A program made the position numbers and the translations under genes. Source: Oscheius onirici (Eukaryota > Nematoda > Chromadorea > Rhabditida > Rhabditidae). Taken from it: a stretch of DNA of 64,000 nt. Location of the stretch: contig OW051471.1 in NCBI GenBank assembly GCA_932521025.1, positions 10,788,001-10,852,000 on the forward strand, given 5' to 3'. Every line of letters starts with the position of its first letter. The first letter of the stretch is position 1. The notes beneath the pieces were generated by a model that saw nothing but the letters and a program-made list of their open reading frames with translations, searched no databases and was not told where the DNA came from. Shown one piece after another: positions 34,384-45,619 of the stretch.

Positions 34384-34610
34384 TTAAAGTTCCCTGCCCA
34401 TGACACAGTCGTCTTTTTGAGGTTCTTTGAGCTTTACGGGATATACAGTAGTTAGGAAAGTACCAGGAAGTAAGGAATCCTCTGAAAACTGCTCAGTGCC
34501 GAAGTCACTCTTGATTTTTTTTTCGTAAAAAAGCGTCGACAAAGTTCTTGTTACCAAGTTTGTGGCTTCTGTCATGTTCCAAATGAAGAATCAGAAACCT
34601 GAGATGCAAA
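34384..34610 (-). repeat. Duplicated segment, copy 1 (second copy at 35.8-36.0 kb)
   Basis: The stretch gtcgacaaag...ttaccaagtttgtgg, continuing cttctgtcatgttccaaa and agaatcagaaacctga, recurs at about 35955-36030 with a few changes. The - strand open frames of both copies share an Arg/Thr-rich segment but no domain. The UGT remnant lies between the two copies. Confidence 0.5.
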
Positions 34611-34813
34611 AGGACAGTTGTACTTTCTTGGAACTTTTCTCAAGCCCAACTGACCCATCTGGTCTTTCCTTCTTCGCAACACCGGTCACACTTTTCCACA
34701 CGAAAAACGTCTTGCACTTGCGCTGTACCGTTTGCACTTATTAATCAAACTTATGAAGAAAAAGATGTAAATGGGCATATAAGGGATGGAGCAAGTGCAA
34801 GTTAGACCCAAGG

Positions 34814-35375
34814 ATGCTCATTTTCTTCAGTCTCGTCTCTTCTGGGAACGTCCTGATCTGGAATCCGACCATTGGACACAGTCATGTAAAGTTCCTCGGG
34901 AACATTGCCGATCTTCTAGTCAACGACGGGCATAATGTGGTAACTTTTATTGTATGTTTTCCTCAAAAACGTGTCAACAGACCATAATCTCTCCAATAAT
35001 GGACGAATCAGTCGACCCTTTCGGAAACTCTGATCTCAGGATTCATCAGATTCTCTTCAGACCTCAATTTACTATGGACCTCTCAAAGACGGAGTATGTT
35101 TCTCTGTGTATTGTCGGATGACTTTTTTTTTAGCATCAAGTCAACAAACTTCTGGTATAAGCCACCGGTTGTTGGCAGAGCCATGAGCAAAAGCGACATG
35201 GCCGTCTTCAAAATGTGGTACCACAGCATGATGAAAGGTAAGAGTTTCGTGTTTTCTGAGGTCCTGTTCTTTCGACAGCGGCCTTATGGGCTCATTTGCC
35301 CGGACAACAACTTTCGTCCTTTGTTGAAATGTCACTGTCTGATAAGAACTGAGCGGAATTGTTGGAGCAATAGGC
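34814..35375 (+). pseudogene. UDP-glucuronosyltransferase, N-terminal fragment
   Basis: The start of a nematode UGT, an ER-membrane enzyme that conjugates small lipophilic molecules. MLIFFSLVSSGNVLIWNP is followed by the family block SHVKFLGNIADLLVNDGHNV, then TIISPIMDE, IHQILFRPQFTMDL and FWYKPPVVGRAMSKSDM. Exons are about 34814-34939, 34984-35092, 35133-35236 and 35280-35352. The fourth exon stops at 35350-35352 (TGA) right before AELLEQ, which would otherwise continue the family pattern. No UDP-binding C-terminal domain or membrane anchor follows. Truncated, non-functional copy. Confidence 0.7.
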
Positions 35376-35487
35376 TTAACGAATGTAGATTGAATATCGA
35401 TTTTACCTCTATCCCATATCGATTTTACCTCTATTGACCTTTTCAGCTCAGAGCTTTTCATTCAGATTCATCACAGTCTGTCTTCAG

Positions 35488-35770
35488 ATGTCTTCTTCGT
35501 TGGAGCCAAAGTCATCGCGATCGCTGTACGATGTCGAAGCTGAACTGGAAATCTGCAAGATTTAGTTAAAGCTGACGGAAGAGGAAAATGCCAGCCTCAA
35601 AGCCAATTCGGAATCTTCATTCGGTAATTCCCTTTCATTGACCAAAAATAACAACTTTTTTAGATAAGTCTCTTCTGGAACTGTCATCTATAGTGACGAA
35701 TCATATCGATTCCAATACTGCAGTCTGCAGTCGAGGTGTGCTGTTTAGACGTATTCCAATTAAGTTTTAA
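35488..35770 (+). pseudogene. Coiled-coil gene fragment
   Basis: Reads SRSLYDVEAELEICKI, a stop at about 35564, then KLTEEENASLKANSESS, an intron, and DKSLLELSSIVTNHIDS. The heptad-like Leu/Glu pattern suggests a coiled coil. It follows the UGT fragment directly and may be part of the same decayed region. No family recognised. Confidence 0.35.
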
Positions 35771-35798
35771 ATTTTAGCTAAACAAATCGAGCGACATC

Positions 35799-36030
35799 TC
35801 AATGCTTGTGTGTTAATAAATGATATAAATCAACGCGAAACATCAGAGAATATTGCAGTTGGTCGATTGTACCTTCAAGGAAGCCCATTTCCCTCAAAGA
35901 ACGGTGCAAGTTAGCAGATTTGGTAAGTCGATTGACGTTGTCTGAAAAAAAAGTGTCGACAAAGGTTGTAACCTTGCTACCAAGCTTGTGGTTTCTGTCA
36001 TGTTCCAAACCAAGAATCAGAAACCTGAAA
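35799..36030 (-). repeat. Duplicated segment, copy 2
   Basis: Partner of the segment at 34384-34610. The shared words gtcgacaaagg, ttaccaagc and ttctgtcatgttccaaa sit in the same order. It leads directly into the Kelch gene. Confidence 0.45.
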
Positions 36031-36073
36031 AATATGTCAAAAGAACAGAAATTTTTTTTCTTTCTCTGTAAGT

Positions 36074-37172
36074 TTGGGGGGAGAGTCGATTGACGTTATC
36101 GGAAAACGTCAGATCTACAGTCACTCAAAAGCATTCTTTCAGACACTACTCCTTGGTGGACTTGTCCAAGAAAACATCATAACTGACAAAATTCTCTCCT
36201 ACAACCATGTAAATAAGACATGGAAGGTTCTCAAACTCAGAATGCCTTATCCTTCGCATGGACACGGCGCTGTTCTTTTGGATGGAGAACTATATGTTAT
36301 GGGCGGCACAACGAACAAAGGCGTAACAATGAATTTTATGCACAAGCTGGATGCCAAGACGATGAAATGGATAAGGCTGGCGGATATACCTATGGAACGC
36401 TACAATATTGCTGGAAGCGGTATTGTCTACAACGGTCAAATTTTGATCTTCGGTGGAGCAGAAGGCATTTAAATAGAATGTACAGAAAAACTGATCTTCG
36501 CACAGTTTTGGCATACGACCCTGAGTCTGACATGTGGACTGAAATGAAGTATGTTTTTACCATAATTCGCAATATGACGGTTTTAGGTCCTTGTCAAGCC
36601 CCAGAACTCTAAGTTCCGCTTTAGTTTATCAAGGGAAAATTCATGTTATTGGTGGCAAGGAAAGTGTTGCATTGGATTACGAGGTCTATGATAGTTCTGC
36701 TGACAAATGGGTAGCCAAATCTGCACCAGACAGCATTCATTCCTCCGCCGGAGCTGTTGCTCTAGCTCATCAGAACGAACTTTTCTATATTGGAGGCATG
36801 ATAATTCACGGGGACAGGTTGGTTGATTGCGATGTGTTTTTGATCAGTGTTCTTTATACTCATTTTGGGTAATAGCAAATTTATTTTAAGCATGACAGAC
36901 AAGCCATGGCTACATTTGACGTCTTTCGCCTTAAAGAAGAAACTTGGGAAAAGGCTTCTTCCATTGAGACAGCTCGTCTTTCCTTCGCAGCTTTCACTTC
37001 GGGAGAGTCTATCATTTTGGCTGGTGGAATCTCTACAAACGAGAGGTTTTTGAATACTGTCGAGTGCTACGACGGGGAGAGATGGAACGAAAAAATCAGC
37101 ATGCCTTACTCTGTTGCTAACATGCCTTGTGTGACTGTCAATGGCGACCTTGCACGTAACTTGATGTGTTGA
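36074..37172 (+). CDS. Kelch-repeat beta-propeller protein, one frameshift
   Basis: Six Kelch-type blades can be read: LLLGGLVQENIITDKIL, DGELYVMGGTTNKG, NGQILIFGGAEG, QGKIHVIGGKESVALDYEVY, QNELFYIGGMI and ESIILAGGISTNERFLNTVE. Each is followed by the Tyr and Trp of the motif. Exons are about 36074-36548, 36587-36817, and 36904-37172. The protein ends VNGDLARNLMC, close to the end of a blade, so a seventh strand may come from the N-terminus. Around 36465-36475 the frame slips by one base (GGAEGI is followed by a stop, while YRKTDLRTVLAYDPESDMW continues in the next frame). No BTB domain is visible upstream. Either a sequencing indel or a young pseudogene. Confidence 0.62.
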
Positions 37173-37606
37173 GGAAATAAACCATATAATCTGTTTCTAC
37201 ATTTTGTTTTATGTCAAAATCTCTAGCCATCTCTGCTGCTCACCTATTTTTATGACAGTACTCCGACCTCTCTTGACCTCTGTAAGCTTCCTTCTGAATA
37301 AGAAAATACAAATACACAAGGAATGGGAAACAAGCAGCAACTACCTTTTTTATCGACTAGAGTTGGTTTGCTTTTTCGATGCTGCCCAGAGGCCGGAGAG
37401 AGAGGAGAGAATTGTCTAGTCCGATCTACCTGGTCAGCTGATCCAGTTTTTATGATAAAGCCCCTTAACCATGAAACAAAGGTGAGAGTCAGCCGGGGCT
37501 CTCATTGTCCTGTATCCCCCCGTACTGTCTGACTGTCTAGACCAAAAAAAAACTTTTGTTTAAAATAATTTAGAGGAAGAGGAGGAGAGGAGAAGGAGAT
37601 CGCCTC
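37173..37606. other. Gap, no supported gene
   Basis: Short frames only. Contains a stretch of A runs near 37540. Confidence 0.3.
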
Positions 37607-38650
37607 ACTTGTCCTTGGCGATCTCCTCAAGAAGACGCGAGGCTTCCTGAAAAATTACATGTTTAAGAGCGCTTTGTCGTTAATTCACGCCACAGCCCGC
37701 GTCTCCCTCCGAGGCGGCCTCGATGGCCCGGCAGGAAGGGGTCGGCCTCGATCTCCTCAGTGGCCAAGAAGTTCGCCTAAAAATCGTCCATATGAAAAAA
37801 AAACTTTGAAACTTACCACATCGGAGACCATCGAGGCCATCGAGGCCGCGGCCTGGAGGTGGAAGAGAGGCTCCTGAAAACATTTTAGGTTTAAGTGTAC
37901 CTTTTTGATGACTCACCACATCTGCGGCCTCCTTTGCGTCCATGTCCCAGAGCTGGTATCCAGCCTGGGACAGGACGGGGGCCTCGGGCCCTGAAGCCTC
38001 GGCTCCCCAGGGCTCGGGACCGGCTCCCGACGGAGCGACCCCCCCCCCCCCAGATCCAGGGGTCCAGCTCCTCCCGGGGCTCCTGACCCAGAAGCTGATC
38101 AGGATGGGTCAGGAGGTTCTCCTCCTCTTGCTCCTGGTAGCCCTCCGGACGGGTCTTCACCAGGACGTCCCCGAAGGACTTCTCCTGGGCAGCCTAAAAT
38201 TAGATGAGTTAACCATACAGACTTTGTGAAACTACTGGTCTACCGGCCGCTAAGAAAAAAGAACTCACCCAGGCAGGGAAGTCCTTCAGCGGCTCGTCCT
38301 CCTCCTCGAGGAGGACGCCCATGGTCTCAGGGCGCTGAGGTCAGAGCTCCTCGGAGTGGAGCTGAAACGAGACTAGTAGGTCAAATAAACTTTGCGAACT
38401 CACAGCCGACCCTCCTCCACCGGCTCCCTGATCAGGGAAGCCGGTCTTCCGGAGAAGAACTCTCCCAGAAGCCCAGAAGCTCGACCTCCTCCTCTGTCTG
38501 AAAAAAAGATTGCAAAGGCATGTTTTGTAGTACTCATCGAGCTTCTCCTGCTCTTCTCCGGGATGAAGACGCCGAGGCACTCGACTTCGGAGTCTTCAGG
38601 CTCGCCTGTCTTCACCGGTTTGATGGAAAAGGGGGCCGGCTAGATGGTCT
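37607..38650 (-). CDS. GC-rich acidic protein, unknown, with homopolymer frameshifts
   Basis: The - strand has regularly spaced exons with clean GT/AG borders and base composition far GC-richer than the flanks. The readable core is MGVLLEEEDEPLKDFPAW (start 38322), then KSFGDVLVKTRPEGYQEQEE and LSQAGYQLWDMDAKEAADV. The terminal exons read FHLQAAASMASMVSDV, ANFLATEEIEAD, IEAASEGDAGCG and EASRLLEEIAKDK, the last ending at 37607. Further exons upstream (TGEPEDSEVECLGVF) run to about 38650 and perhaps to 38960. The frame breaks at a run of 12-13 G (38041-38052 on the + strand as C) and at a CCCC run near 37740. These look like homopolymer miscalls. No family recognised; the product would be acidic and Ala/Glu-rich. 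Confidence 0.45.
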
Positions 38651-39064
38651 TCTAAAAGTCGAGATCATTTACGGATCTGCAATAAGATTAATCAGTTTAG
38701 AAAGAGAAAGAGCGCAAAGAGAGCAAGGGAGAATCGTAGGCCCACAAGTGAAGCTGGGAAGAAACTGGGGAGTTGTTTTGAGTCATACCTCTCCGCCCCT
38801 CCTCGGCCCATCTTTGTTTTTTTTTTGAATTCATCCCGATCCTTTTTGACAACGCCGCTCAGGTCAGCGGCGCTCATCGGTTGTATGAACATTGCCGTTT
38901 GAAAATACTCGGAAGCCCCACAGTTTTTGAGTGAACTTTTGGAGTGTACAATGTTCTGAACCATCTCTTAATCCGCCAACAATTATTATAAACCCGAAGA
39001 ACATTCAAAAACAGGGAGATGACTGTGAACTGTTCATTCGGGAGAACAATGGGTTTATTGTCAC

Positions 39065-39280
39065 TCAGAAGAAGAAGAGTTCCCCGCTGCCTTCACCAGA
39101 TGCCTCTCCGGAGCCTTTGGCTGGAAAATAGACTGATTGGCAGATTGAAATAGGCTTACAGGTTATGGAAGTAATGAGCTGTTCCATTTCTCCAGAGCTT
39201 TCTCCACTGCCCTCTTGACTCTGGACTGAGATTGCTAGAACAAGTAGAAGAAGACAGAAGAAGTAGACCAATCGCTGCAT
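39065..39280 (-). CDS. Secreted SGE-repeat protein, proteoglycan-like
   Basis: Two exons. The signal peptide MQRLVYFFCLLLLVLAIS is followed by EGSGESSGE, a short spacer, an intron (about 39117-39162), and KGSGEASGEGSGELFFF. Ser-Gly flanked by acidic residues is the classic attachment site for chondroitin chains, as in nematode chondroitin proteoglycans. Only about 55 residues long, so a mini-proteoglycan or extracellular peptide. The start at 39280 is chosen because it begins the hydrophobic signal; longer frames upstream are Arg-rich and unlikely. Confidence 0.55.
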   Translation of the reverse strand: MQRLVYFFCLLLLVLAISVQSQEGSGESSGEMEQLITSITCKPISICQSVYFPAKGSGEASGEGSGELFFF

Positions 39281-40750
39281 TTTTGGGAGTGGAGGGGGAC
39301 GTCTGAAAGTGAACTGAAAACAGCTGCGGTCACTACAGAACGCGTAGGCGCGAGATTTGCCAACTCGAAAAATGAGTGGATTGTTTTCACAGCTTGAAAA
39401 GGGGAAGAGGAAGTGGGCAGAGATTGAGAAAGAGAGTGAGAGGGACAGAGGGACTGAGGGACTGAGAAACAGAATAAAGGTCCAACTGAACACGCTACTG
39501 ATCCGAGGTGTGACTAATCCCAAGGAAGCTGGCAAAATGTTGCGAACGGGTTCTTGCAAAAAACGCCTGCAGGGCCACTTTTTTGCCAAGCCTGTTACTG
39601 CGACTGGACAGTTGGTCACACGAGATTGCACGTGTTCGTCTGGCCTGCATGAAAGAGACAAAAAAGTGGAAACGACGAGAAATAAGGCAATAGTTGGGCT
39701 CGATCTGGCCCCATTCTCGTCACTGCCTCTCTCAAGCACAAGGTCAACGAGGACTTCAAGGGCGGCTTTCGATACGGGAGATTAAACAGAAGAAGAAAGG
39801 GAAAGCGACCCGGACAAAAAACTGATCTCAGCCTTGACTTTTTGCCAGTATGACCTTGTGGAACATGTCATATTTTCTGTCTCTCTGTCAGTCAATTTGA
39901 TAAGTTATAATCAGTCAAGAAGTACCTATCTCCCTCGTAAATCAGTGTTTACTTAGTCGGCTCCTTTTCTCTGGATTGCCATAGGGATCTGGGTAAGTGA
40001 GTATGGTGTAAGCCACGCCCACCGATAATTAGACTACACGACAGTAAAGCAGCCTGTGCTTGCTAAATGCGTCGCTTTGCTGATTGTCTAGATAATCAGT
40101 TCCCATTGAGAACCCTACTTTTCTCTCTCATTCCCAACACTTTTCAGTTCCTGTAGTAATTCATATTCAGTACCATCTTCTTCGCACCGTTCTCTCGAGT
40201 TTTTCATTCATTTTTACCTCTTTTGTTCTTGATCAACAGAACATGCCGTGGCATTTACGAACAGTTTAGAACTCAAAGTGTTTGTGATGTTCAACCTGTT
40301 CAGAACTTCTAAAAATCAACTTGATTTTTTGAACATGGAAGGACTATTACGGGTTCCTCTAAAGAACTTAGCCACACAAATGACATTTTTCTCTTATCTT
40401 TCGAGTTCCGACGATCACTCCAATCTTTCTTTTTTCTGCGTTGTTCTTACAAACCTCGATTGTTCTTCATCCCTTCCACTACTGTCTCACTCTCTTCCAG
40501 TCACCTGGTTTAGAAGTCTCCATGAAAAACAACCGAACATTCTTCAGCTCACCAGTTGTCGACCGTCAAAACTATTCCTTTCTCTCTTTTGTTTTCTCAT
40601 GCCCTAAGTGCGAATAGACCTCCCTGCTCTCCCCATGGTCCCGCACCTTCAGACCTCCCGTCGGCCTGTCTCCTTTTCTCTTTCCGTCCAGTCATTTACT
40701 TTTCGCACTCTCACCTCCCAGTTCTTGTTCCAATCTATTTGCAGAATACA
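39281..40750. other. About 1.5 kb with no convincing gene
   Basis: Several open frames exist but none has a domain or good splice pattern. 40100-40740 is pyrimidine-rich on the + strand (repeated tttctctctc, ttcc) and may be a promoter or long 5' untranslated region for the gene starting near 40751. Confidence 0.3.
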
Positions 40751-41565
40751 ATGCGATTCTTTGCCTCCGTCGTCAATCTGGTTCGCAGAAAGAGGGTCAA
40801 GAAACAAGAAGTGAAGCCAAAGTTGTCAAAGATTTGTAGGAGAGACGGTGTCAATCAGGTTTGACCGCTTTTTATTAGTAAAAATACGATTTCAGAGTCA
40901 GACAGCAATAATTACGGACGGACTGTTCCAGAGCCCGGTTCTTTGGAAGACAGCGGACGGAAAGGTAAGACGATCGCGTGACTCTCGCTAGTATTGAGCT
41001 TATCCCTTACGTAACCGTGTGGACGCAACAGGCATCGTAGGACAATAAGGGGCTTACAACAACTAACTCTCTAGATTGGTTTGAATTTGACCCTTATCAT
41101 AAGGTCCATCTCACAGAACATACATAAGCATTTTCTATCGGCTCTGACTCTAGCTTTTTGACTTGTACCCCTGGACTCCTGACTACTGTCTCTGCCTATT
41201 GTTTTGAACCCCATTTTTTGCCTCTTTGACTATCAATCTTTTCATTTTAGTCTGACAAGATTATGAGATTTCTGAATCTCGACTCTGACCCAGACTCTTG
41301 TTCAGACATCTGATTCTTCTTGAAATTGAGGCGGTTATGACCTTTAATCCTTCCAGAAACATGAACACAGAGATCACAAATGAGTCTAAAATATTGTCTC
41401 TTAACTCTCTCAACACATACTTTCAGTGGCAACGTCACCAGCTCCATGTCTCTCGTGCCCACGACCGTTCCCATTGGTTCTCTTTGACTCGCACTGGATC
41501 CGAAGTTGCTCTTCACAGTTCCCAGCAACTCATGCACTGTGCTTACGGTTTGTTTTCTCTTCTAG

Positions 41566-42399
41566 AATCCACTTCTTCATCATTCAGACGATGTCAAACA
41601 GTCTGTCCACCTGATCTTCGTCTCTGGCGTTCTGTCTCTTCGCTTCCCCGGTCAACTTCAGACGGAACAGTACTTTGCCTGGGCGATGGGAGCCGGTATC
41701 AGGGCTTGCGGTAGGTTATAATCTCCTAAGGACATACTTCAAAAGAGTCACTTTACAGCCACTCGGTCTCTTTGCATTGTGACCGTCGGTCATAAGAGAG
41801 TCCGGAGGTCATTCTTGTACTCATTACCGCAGGGCTCAGACCCAAAGAGAATTCTTTTTCAGGCACAATCACCCCTGCCAAACTGGTCAATCGGTCGAAG
41901 CGTGTCCTCCTGGTGACGAAAAACTCCTCGCTGGTCATTGTGGACGCGGACAAAAAGTGTCCTCTCCTGTTCACTACTGCGCAACTAATAAGAGTGAGTC
42001 GTGGGAACTGATCAGTCATGGGGGCACAAATTCACTATATTTTGTATCATACTCTCACGGTTGGGATTTGAACAGAATAGTAACTCCATTTTGTTTTGAT
42101 CCTCAGTCAGTCAGTCAACTACTATACACCCCCTTTTTCAGGCAGTCACTGTCCGGGGTCGCTCCGTCGTTCTACACAGCGCCATCCCCGGAAACGACTA
42201 CTACTTTGACTGTGAGAACGGGGTCGATCTCCGCAGCTGGTACGACGCAAACACCATCAAAAAGCAGCGCCAGAAGATGCTCAACTACAAAGTTTCGAAG
42301 CCACGTTCCCGTGTCGGCAAGCCCAAAATGGGAACGCTGGCCACGAGGAGAAAGAAGCTCTCCGAAGCTTCTTTTGAAGTCTTCCGTCGTTATTATTGA
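41566..42399 (+). CDS. Possible myosin-I tail (TH1)-like protein
   Basis: Exons 41566-41710, 41863-41993 and 42142-42399 join in frame. They read SDDVKQSVHLIFVSGVLSL, FPGQLQTEQYFAWAMGAG, TITPAKLVNRSKRVLLVT, SSLVIVDADKK, TAQLIRAVTVRGRSVVLHS and GNDYYFDCENGVDLRSWY. A basic end (KPRSRVGKPKMGTLATRRKK) follows. This order resembles the lipid-binding TH1 tail of class I myosins (Y..SV..F.G, then NR..KRvLLvT...iiD, then a vsv..vLH strand). No motor domain is in the window. A likely first part lies at 40751-40960 (MRFFASVVNLVRRKRVKKQE), but exons joining it are not resolved. The TH1 assignment is tentative; a PH-like fold is the alternative. Confidence 0.4.
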
Positions 42400-43737
42400 A
42401 CATCCTTTTTTCTTTTGTTTCCGCCCTTCCCCGGTTCCTTTCATAAACACTTTTTGATTGTTGTCCATCTTTTTTTTTGCAGAAGCTGACCGGAAAACAA
42501 GGCTCAAAGTCTGACTAATCAGCCGGTGCAGCAAAAAGGAGTCTTTTGGCGTAAATAAGCACAGCTCAGCCGATTCAACAGCACTACTGTGGAAGCTGAG
42601 AGTGATGCCGAAGCGAACAGATTTACAGATCAGACATGACAGTCACTTTTGATCTGTTTTGAGACGGAACAAATATTTGTAGAACTCGAAATGGTACCTT
42701 TTTGCAGGTCATCAATATTCTTGTGGTCGAAATAGATAAACAGCCCGTCCAAAGTCCACAAGGTTAAGGGTTAAAACTATTAAAGGCATAAGCAGCATTT
42801 AATTGGCAAATAGAAAAGGAAATCTGGTCAAATAGAAAAGTAAATCGTTGTTTTTGCCTCGTGGTCGGGTTTTCAATCGGACTGCCAGGTTTCTCCGTTT
42901 CTCCAGATGCATCTCGGCATCCTGGTTGCTTCTTTTTCTTCTTTTCAGAAAGGATGACCGTCGGCGGCTCACCTACTAGTAGAGTGATGAAACTGTGAAA
43001 GGCTCCCTCAAAATCAGTGAACCAAAAAGCTCGCAAAAGTATATTCCTAACTTAATTATTCTTGCCACGAACGTTTTGAGTAACTGGGGTAAGCGGCATG
43101 GAGCCTGGCTTCCCAGAAAATCTAACACAATTCTGATCGTTGCTAGGCTTCTTTTATGACTCTCGTAATTTTACAATGTGTCTACACCTCCTCTCCTTAC
43201 CAATTTTTCAAGCCATTCATTTTCTCAAATTGACCAATTATCCCACCCAAATGATGGTTCTTGTCTCCTACACATGTCCCGTGGCTACTCATCAGACTGA
43301 GACCTCTAATGACCACATTGCTCTTCTGCCAAACTAATATTGTCTCCCTGTTTACTCCGAGGTCATGAATCAGCAGAGAATGAACGTCACACCCTCCCTA
43401 AGCAGTCTCAGATGAATTTCATTAGTCTGCTTGTATTCTTGGAACGAGGAGAGACTTGTACGAGATGGCTCAAAAATAGGAGGAGGTCTCTAATGCGAAT
43501 TAGAAAACAGATGACCGTCTGCGAGTTCTGCGAATTTGCACGAGACTGAGCAAGCGTTGATCAAAAGATCGTTTTGACGGGTCAAAGTTCGGGTTTTGGA
43601 TGACATCTCAAATTGTGACTGATTACATCCCGATGCGAAAGATTTCGGCGCGAAATTTACTTAAACTAAAAAATACAAAATTTAGAAATGTAACGGACGG
43701 CGTTGCCAAGTAGCGTCCAAAAGGAGCAGGCTAGGGA
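42400..43737. other. Gap without a supported gene
   Basis: Short frames on both strands. A possible alternative last exon of the preceding gene (LTGKQGSKSD, ending 42516) follows a good acceptor at 42480. Nothing else is recognisable. Confidence 0.3.
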
Positions 43738-43807
43738 GGGCCGATAGGTCAGTGGTAGAGTTGAGTTGCAATGAGACAGGTCCCGGGTTCGAGTCCCGGT
43801 TGGTCCA
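43738..43807 (+). repeat. tRNA-like sequence (decayed tRNA or SINE head)
   Basis: The acceptor stem gggccga pairs with ttggtcc. The T arm (ccggg, loop ttcgagt, cccgg) is perfect and an A box ggtcagtggtaga is present. The D stem has a mismatch and the anticodon arm does not pair, though a loop ttgcaat would give anticodon GCA (Cys). It is 70 bases including the discriminator. A functional tRNA is unlikely; a tRNA pseudogene or tRNA-derived SINE is more probable. Confidence 0.5.
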
Positions 43808-44849
43808 ATGGTTTTTTCCTTTACCTCTGTGTCGAATACGTTACAGAAATGTTCACTCCTAAAATCGCGACTTTGAGCCCTGTCCCAAATTCGTCAGCAA
43901 AGAAGAATTCAAAGCCCTCGTCAAAATCTTGTTTTTTTATTTGTTCACGTTGGAACCATAGGACAGTTTGGTCTGCCTAAAATGTTCCAAATTCTTACAA
44001 TTAGGTGAATGAGAAAGCTACATATTGCAATTGTGAGAACGGGCGAAAACAGTTAACTTCTTGGAGCCAGAGTCGTATTCCCCGACGGCAGACCCGATCC
44101 CATAATCGGATTCCCATGATTATTACTTTTCCCCGTTCTCTCCCATATTGAAATAATTCACTTGGCTGCTTGACTGCCTTCCGACTGAGCAAAGTTCAAA
44201 GTGGGATTTCCTCTCTCTCTGCCTAATTGATCGCTCTTCGCCGGAGAGCTTGTTACATGCTCGAAGAAGCTTTTGCGAAATTGTAGAGATATGAGACTCT
44301 CCAACCCCAAAATACTTCTGAATGAGAAAATTGGAATCCTTTCAAAGGATACGGGGCTCTATGAACTTGACAGCTTTGGACTATTTCTCTGACGTGATCT
44401 CTCAGTGATGGATGTACTCATTTCCGTTGGACTAAAGATTGCCAGAAAGCTATTCACAGGAGGATGGGTCAGGAGAAAGAGTGTTCGTTAGTATTCTAGG
44501 ACGAGAGTCCAATTACTAACAAGTTATCTTTGGGTTGCGGGAAAAATAAAGAAGATAGCCTGGGGAATTGGAATGAGTTCAGGAAGATTGAGATAGATTA
44601 CTTCGGTCATGATTTTGGCTTGAAAAATTCAAAGTCTTACCGATCCCAGTCAAATCAGCTTTCCCACCTCTTTCGGGAAATGTTCATGCGATTCTCGTTG
44701 ACTCTTTCGCAGACCATGATCGGACTAGAACGACCTTACAATTACCGTAGGGAATTCTGATGTTTTTGGCAGCTTTTTGGGAGTTTTCTGACAGACTCAC
44801 TTTTTGTCAGGTCCGAATTCTTTTTCGGCCTCTACAACGTGACCAGGTA

Positions 44850-45094
44850 CCGTATTACCTCTATTAGAAGCACCCCCTTACGTAAGAAATACGCAATTGT
44901 GTATTCGCTTTTTTTTCGGAATCAAGACTTCATTTTCTGACTTTGTGATGTTCTGCAAAGTTGTAGCCCCTGACGTCTTCTACAACTTTGCAGAACATCA
45001 AAAAACTGAAAAATATCGTCTTGACCCTGAAAAATGTGAATACGTAACTGCATATTTCCTACGTAAGGGGGTGCTTCTAATAGAGGTAATACAG
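44850..45094. mobile_element. Foldback MITE, near-perfect 245 base hairpin
   Basis: The element is almost one long palindrome. The left half begins gtattacctctattagaagc then accccctta, and the right half is its complement all the way to a short centre near 44970-44980 (tgatgttctgcaaagttgta against tacaactttgcagaacatca). It is flanked by TA on both sides (44848-44849, 45095-45096), as in Tc1/mariner-type insertions. There is no coding content. A transcript would fold into a long hairpin. Confidence 0.85.
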
Positions 45095-45566
45095 TAGAAG
45101 TGAAGAGGAGGCAGCCATCCGAGGCGAGCAGCAGTCGACACAATGGGCACAAGTTGGGACAGAATACTTGTCATTTCTTGTCAGAACTTATTATTAACTT
45201 TAGAATTTGGCACAAACAATCACGCTTCTGAATTCTTGGTCAAGCCTAAATTCTGTTCTCTAAGAAGTGCTGAGAATGTTAGACCTCTGTAGAGAGATGG
45301 TAGAACAAGCTTGGGATACTAAGTTGCTCAGAACCCTACAGAAGTCTGCTGGTTGATTAAAATTATCCAAAGAAAAATAGACTCATTCTTTTCGGTGCAA
45401 TATGATCGAGTCATCGCAAGTCAGACAGTGAAATAGAAGTTCTTTTATCACCCAGTCCCCTCGATTCCTCAAATCTTTCTCCAATCATTCCTATGCTCTT
45501 TCCTCTCTCTTTTTCAGTAGTCTTAATTGAGAGAAGAAGGCGTGCCAGGAGGCGTGGTCGTCTTCA

Positions 45567-45574
45567 TATAAAAG
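45567..45574 (+). promoter_or_regulatory. TATA-like box of the neuropeptide-like gene
   Basis: tataaaag lies 46 bases before the start codon at 45620, a plausible core promoter spacing for a short 5' untranslated region. The motif alone is weak evidence. Confidence 0.35.
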
Positions 45575-45619
45575 CCCTGAGACTTGTTTGAGCCGGATCT
45601 GCCTCTCCAGTCGACCAGA

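Noticed and set aside
39357-39785. 142-codon + strand frame
   Set aside because: Low-complexity Arg/Lys/Thr-rich frame opposite the upstream part of the SGE-repeat gene; no domain or splice support.
41957-42457. 166-codon + strand frame and the opposite 120-codon frame at 42172-42534
   Set aside because: Both overlap the spliced possible TH1 exons in other frames and have Ser/Arg/Pro-rich shadow-like composition.
43771-43980. 69-codon + strand frame containing tccgggttcgag
   Set aside because: The frame starts inside the tRNA-like sequence; its open status is incidental.
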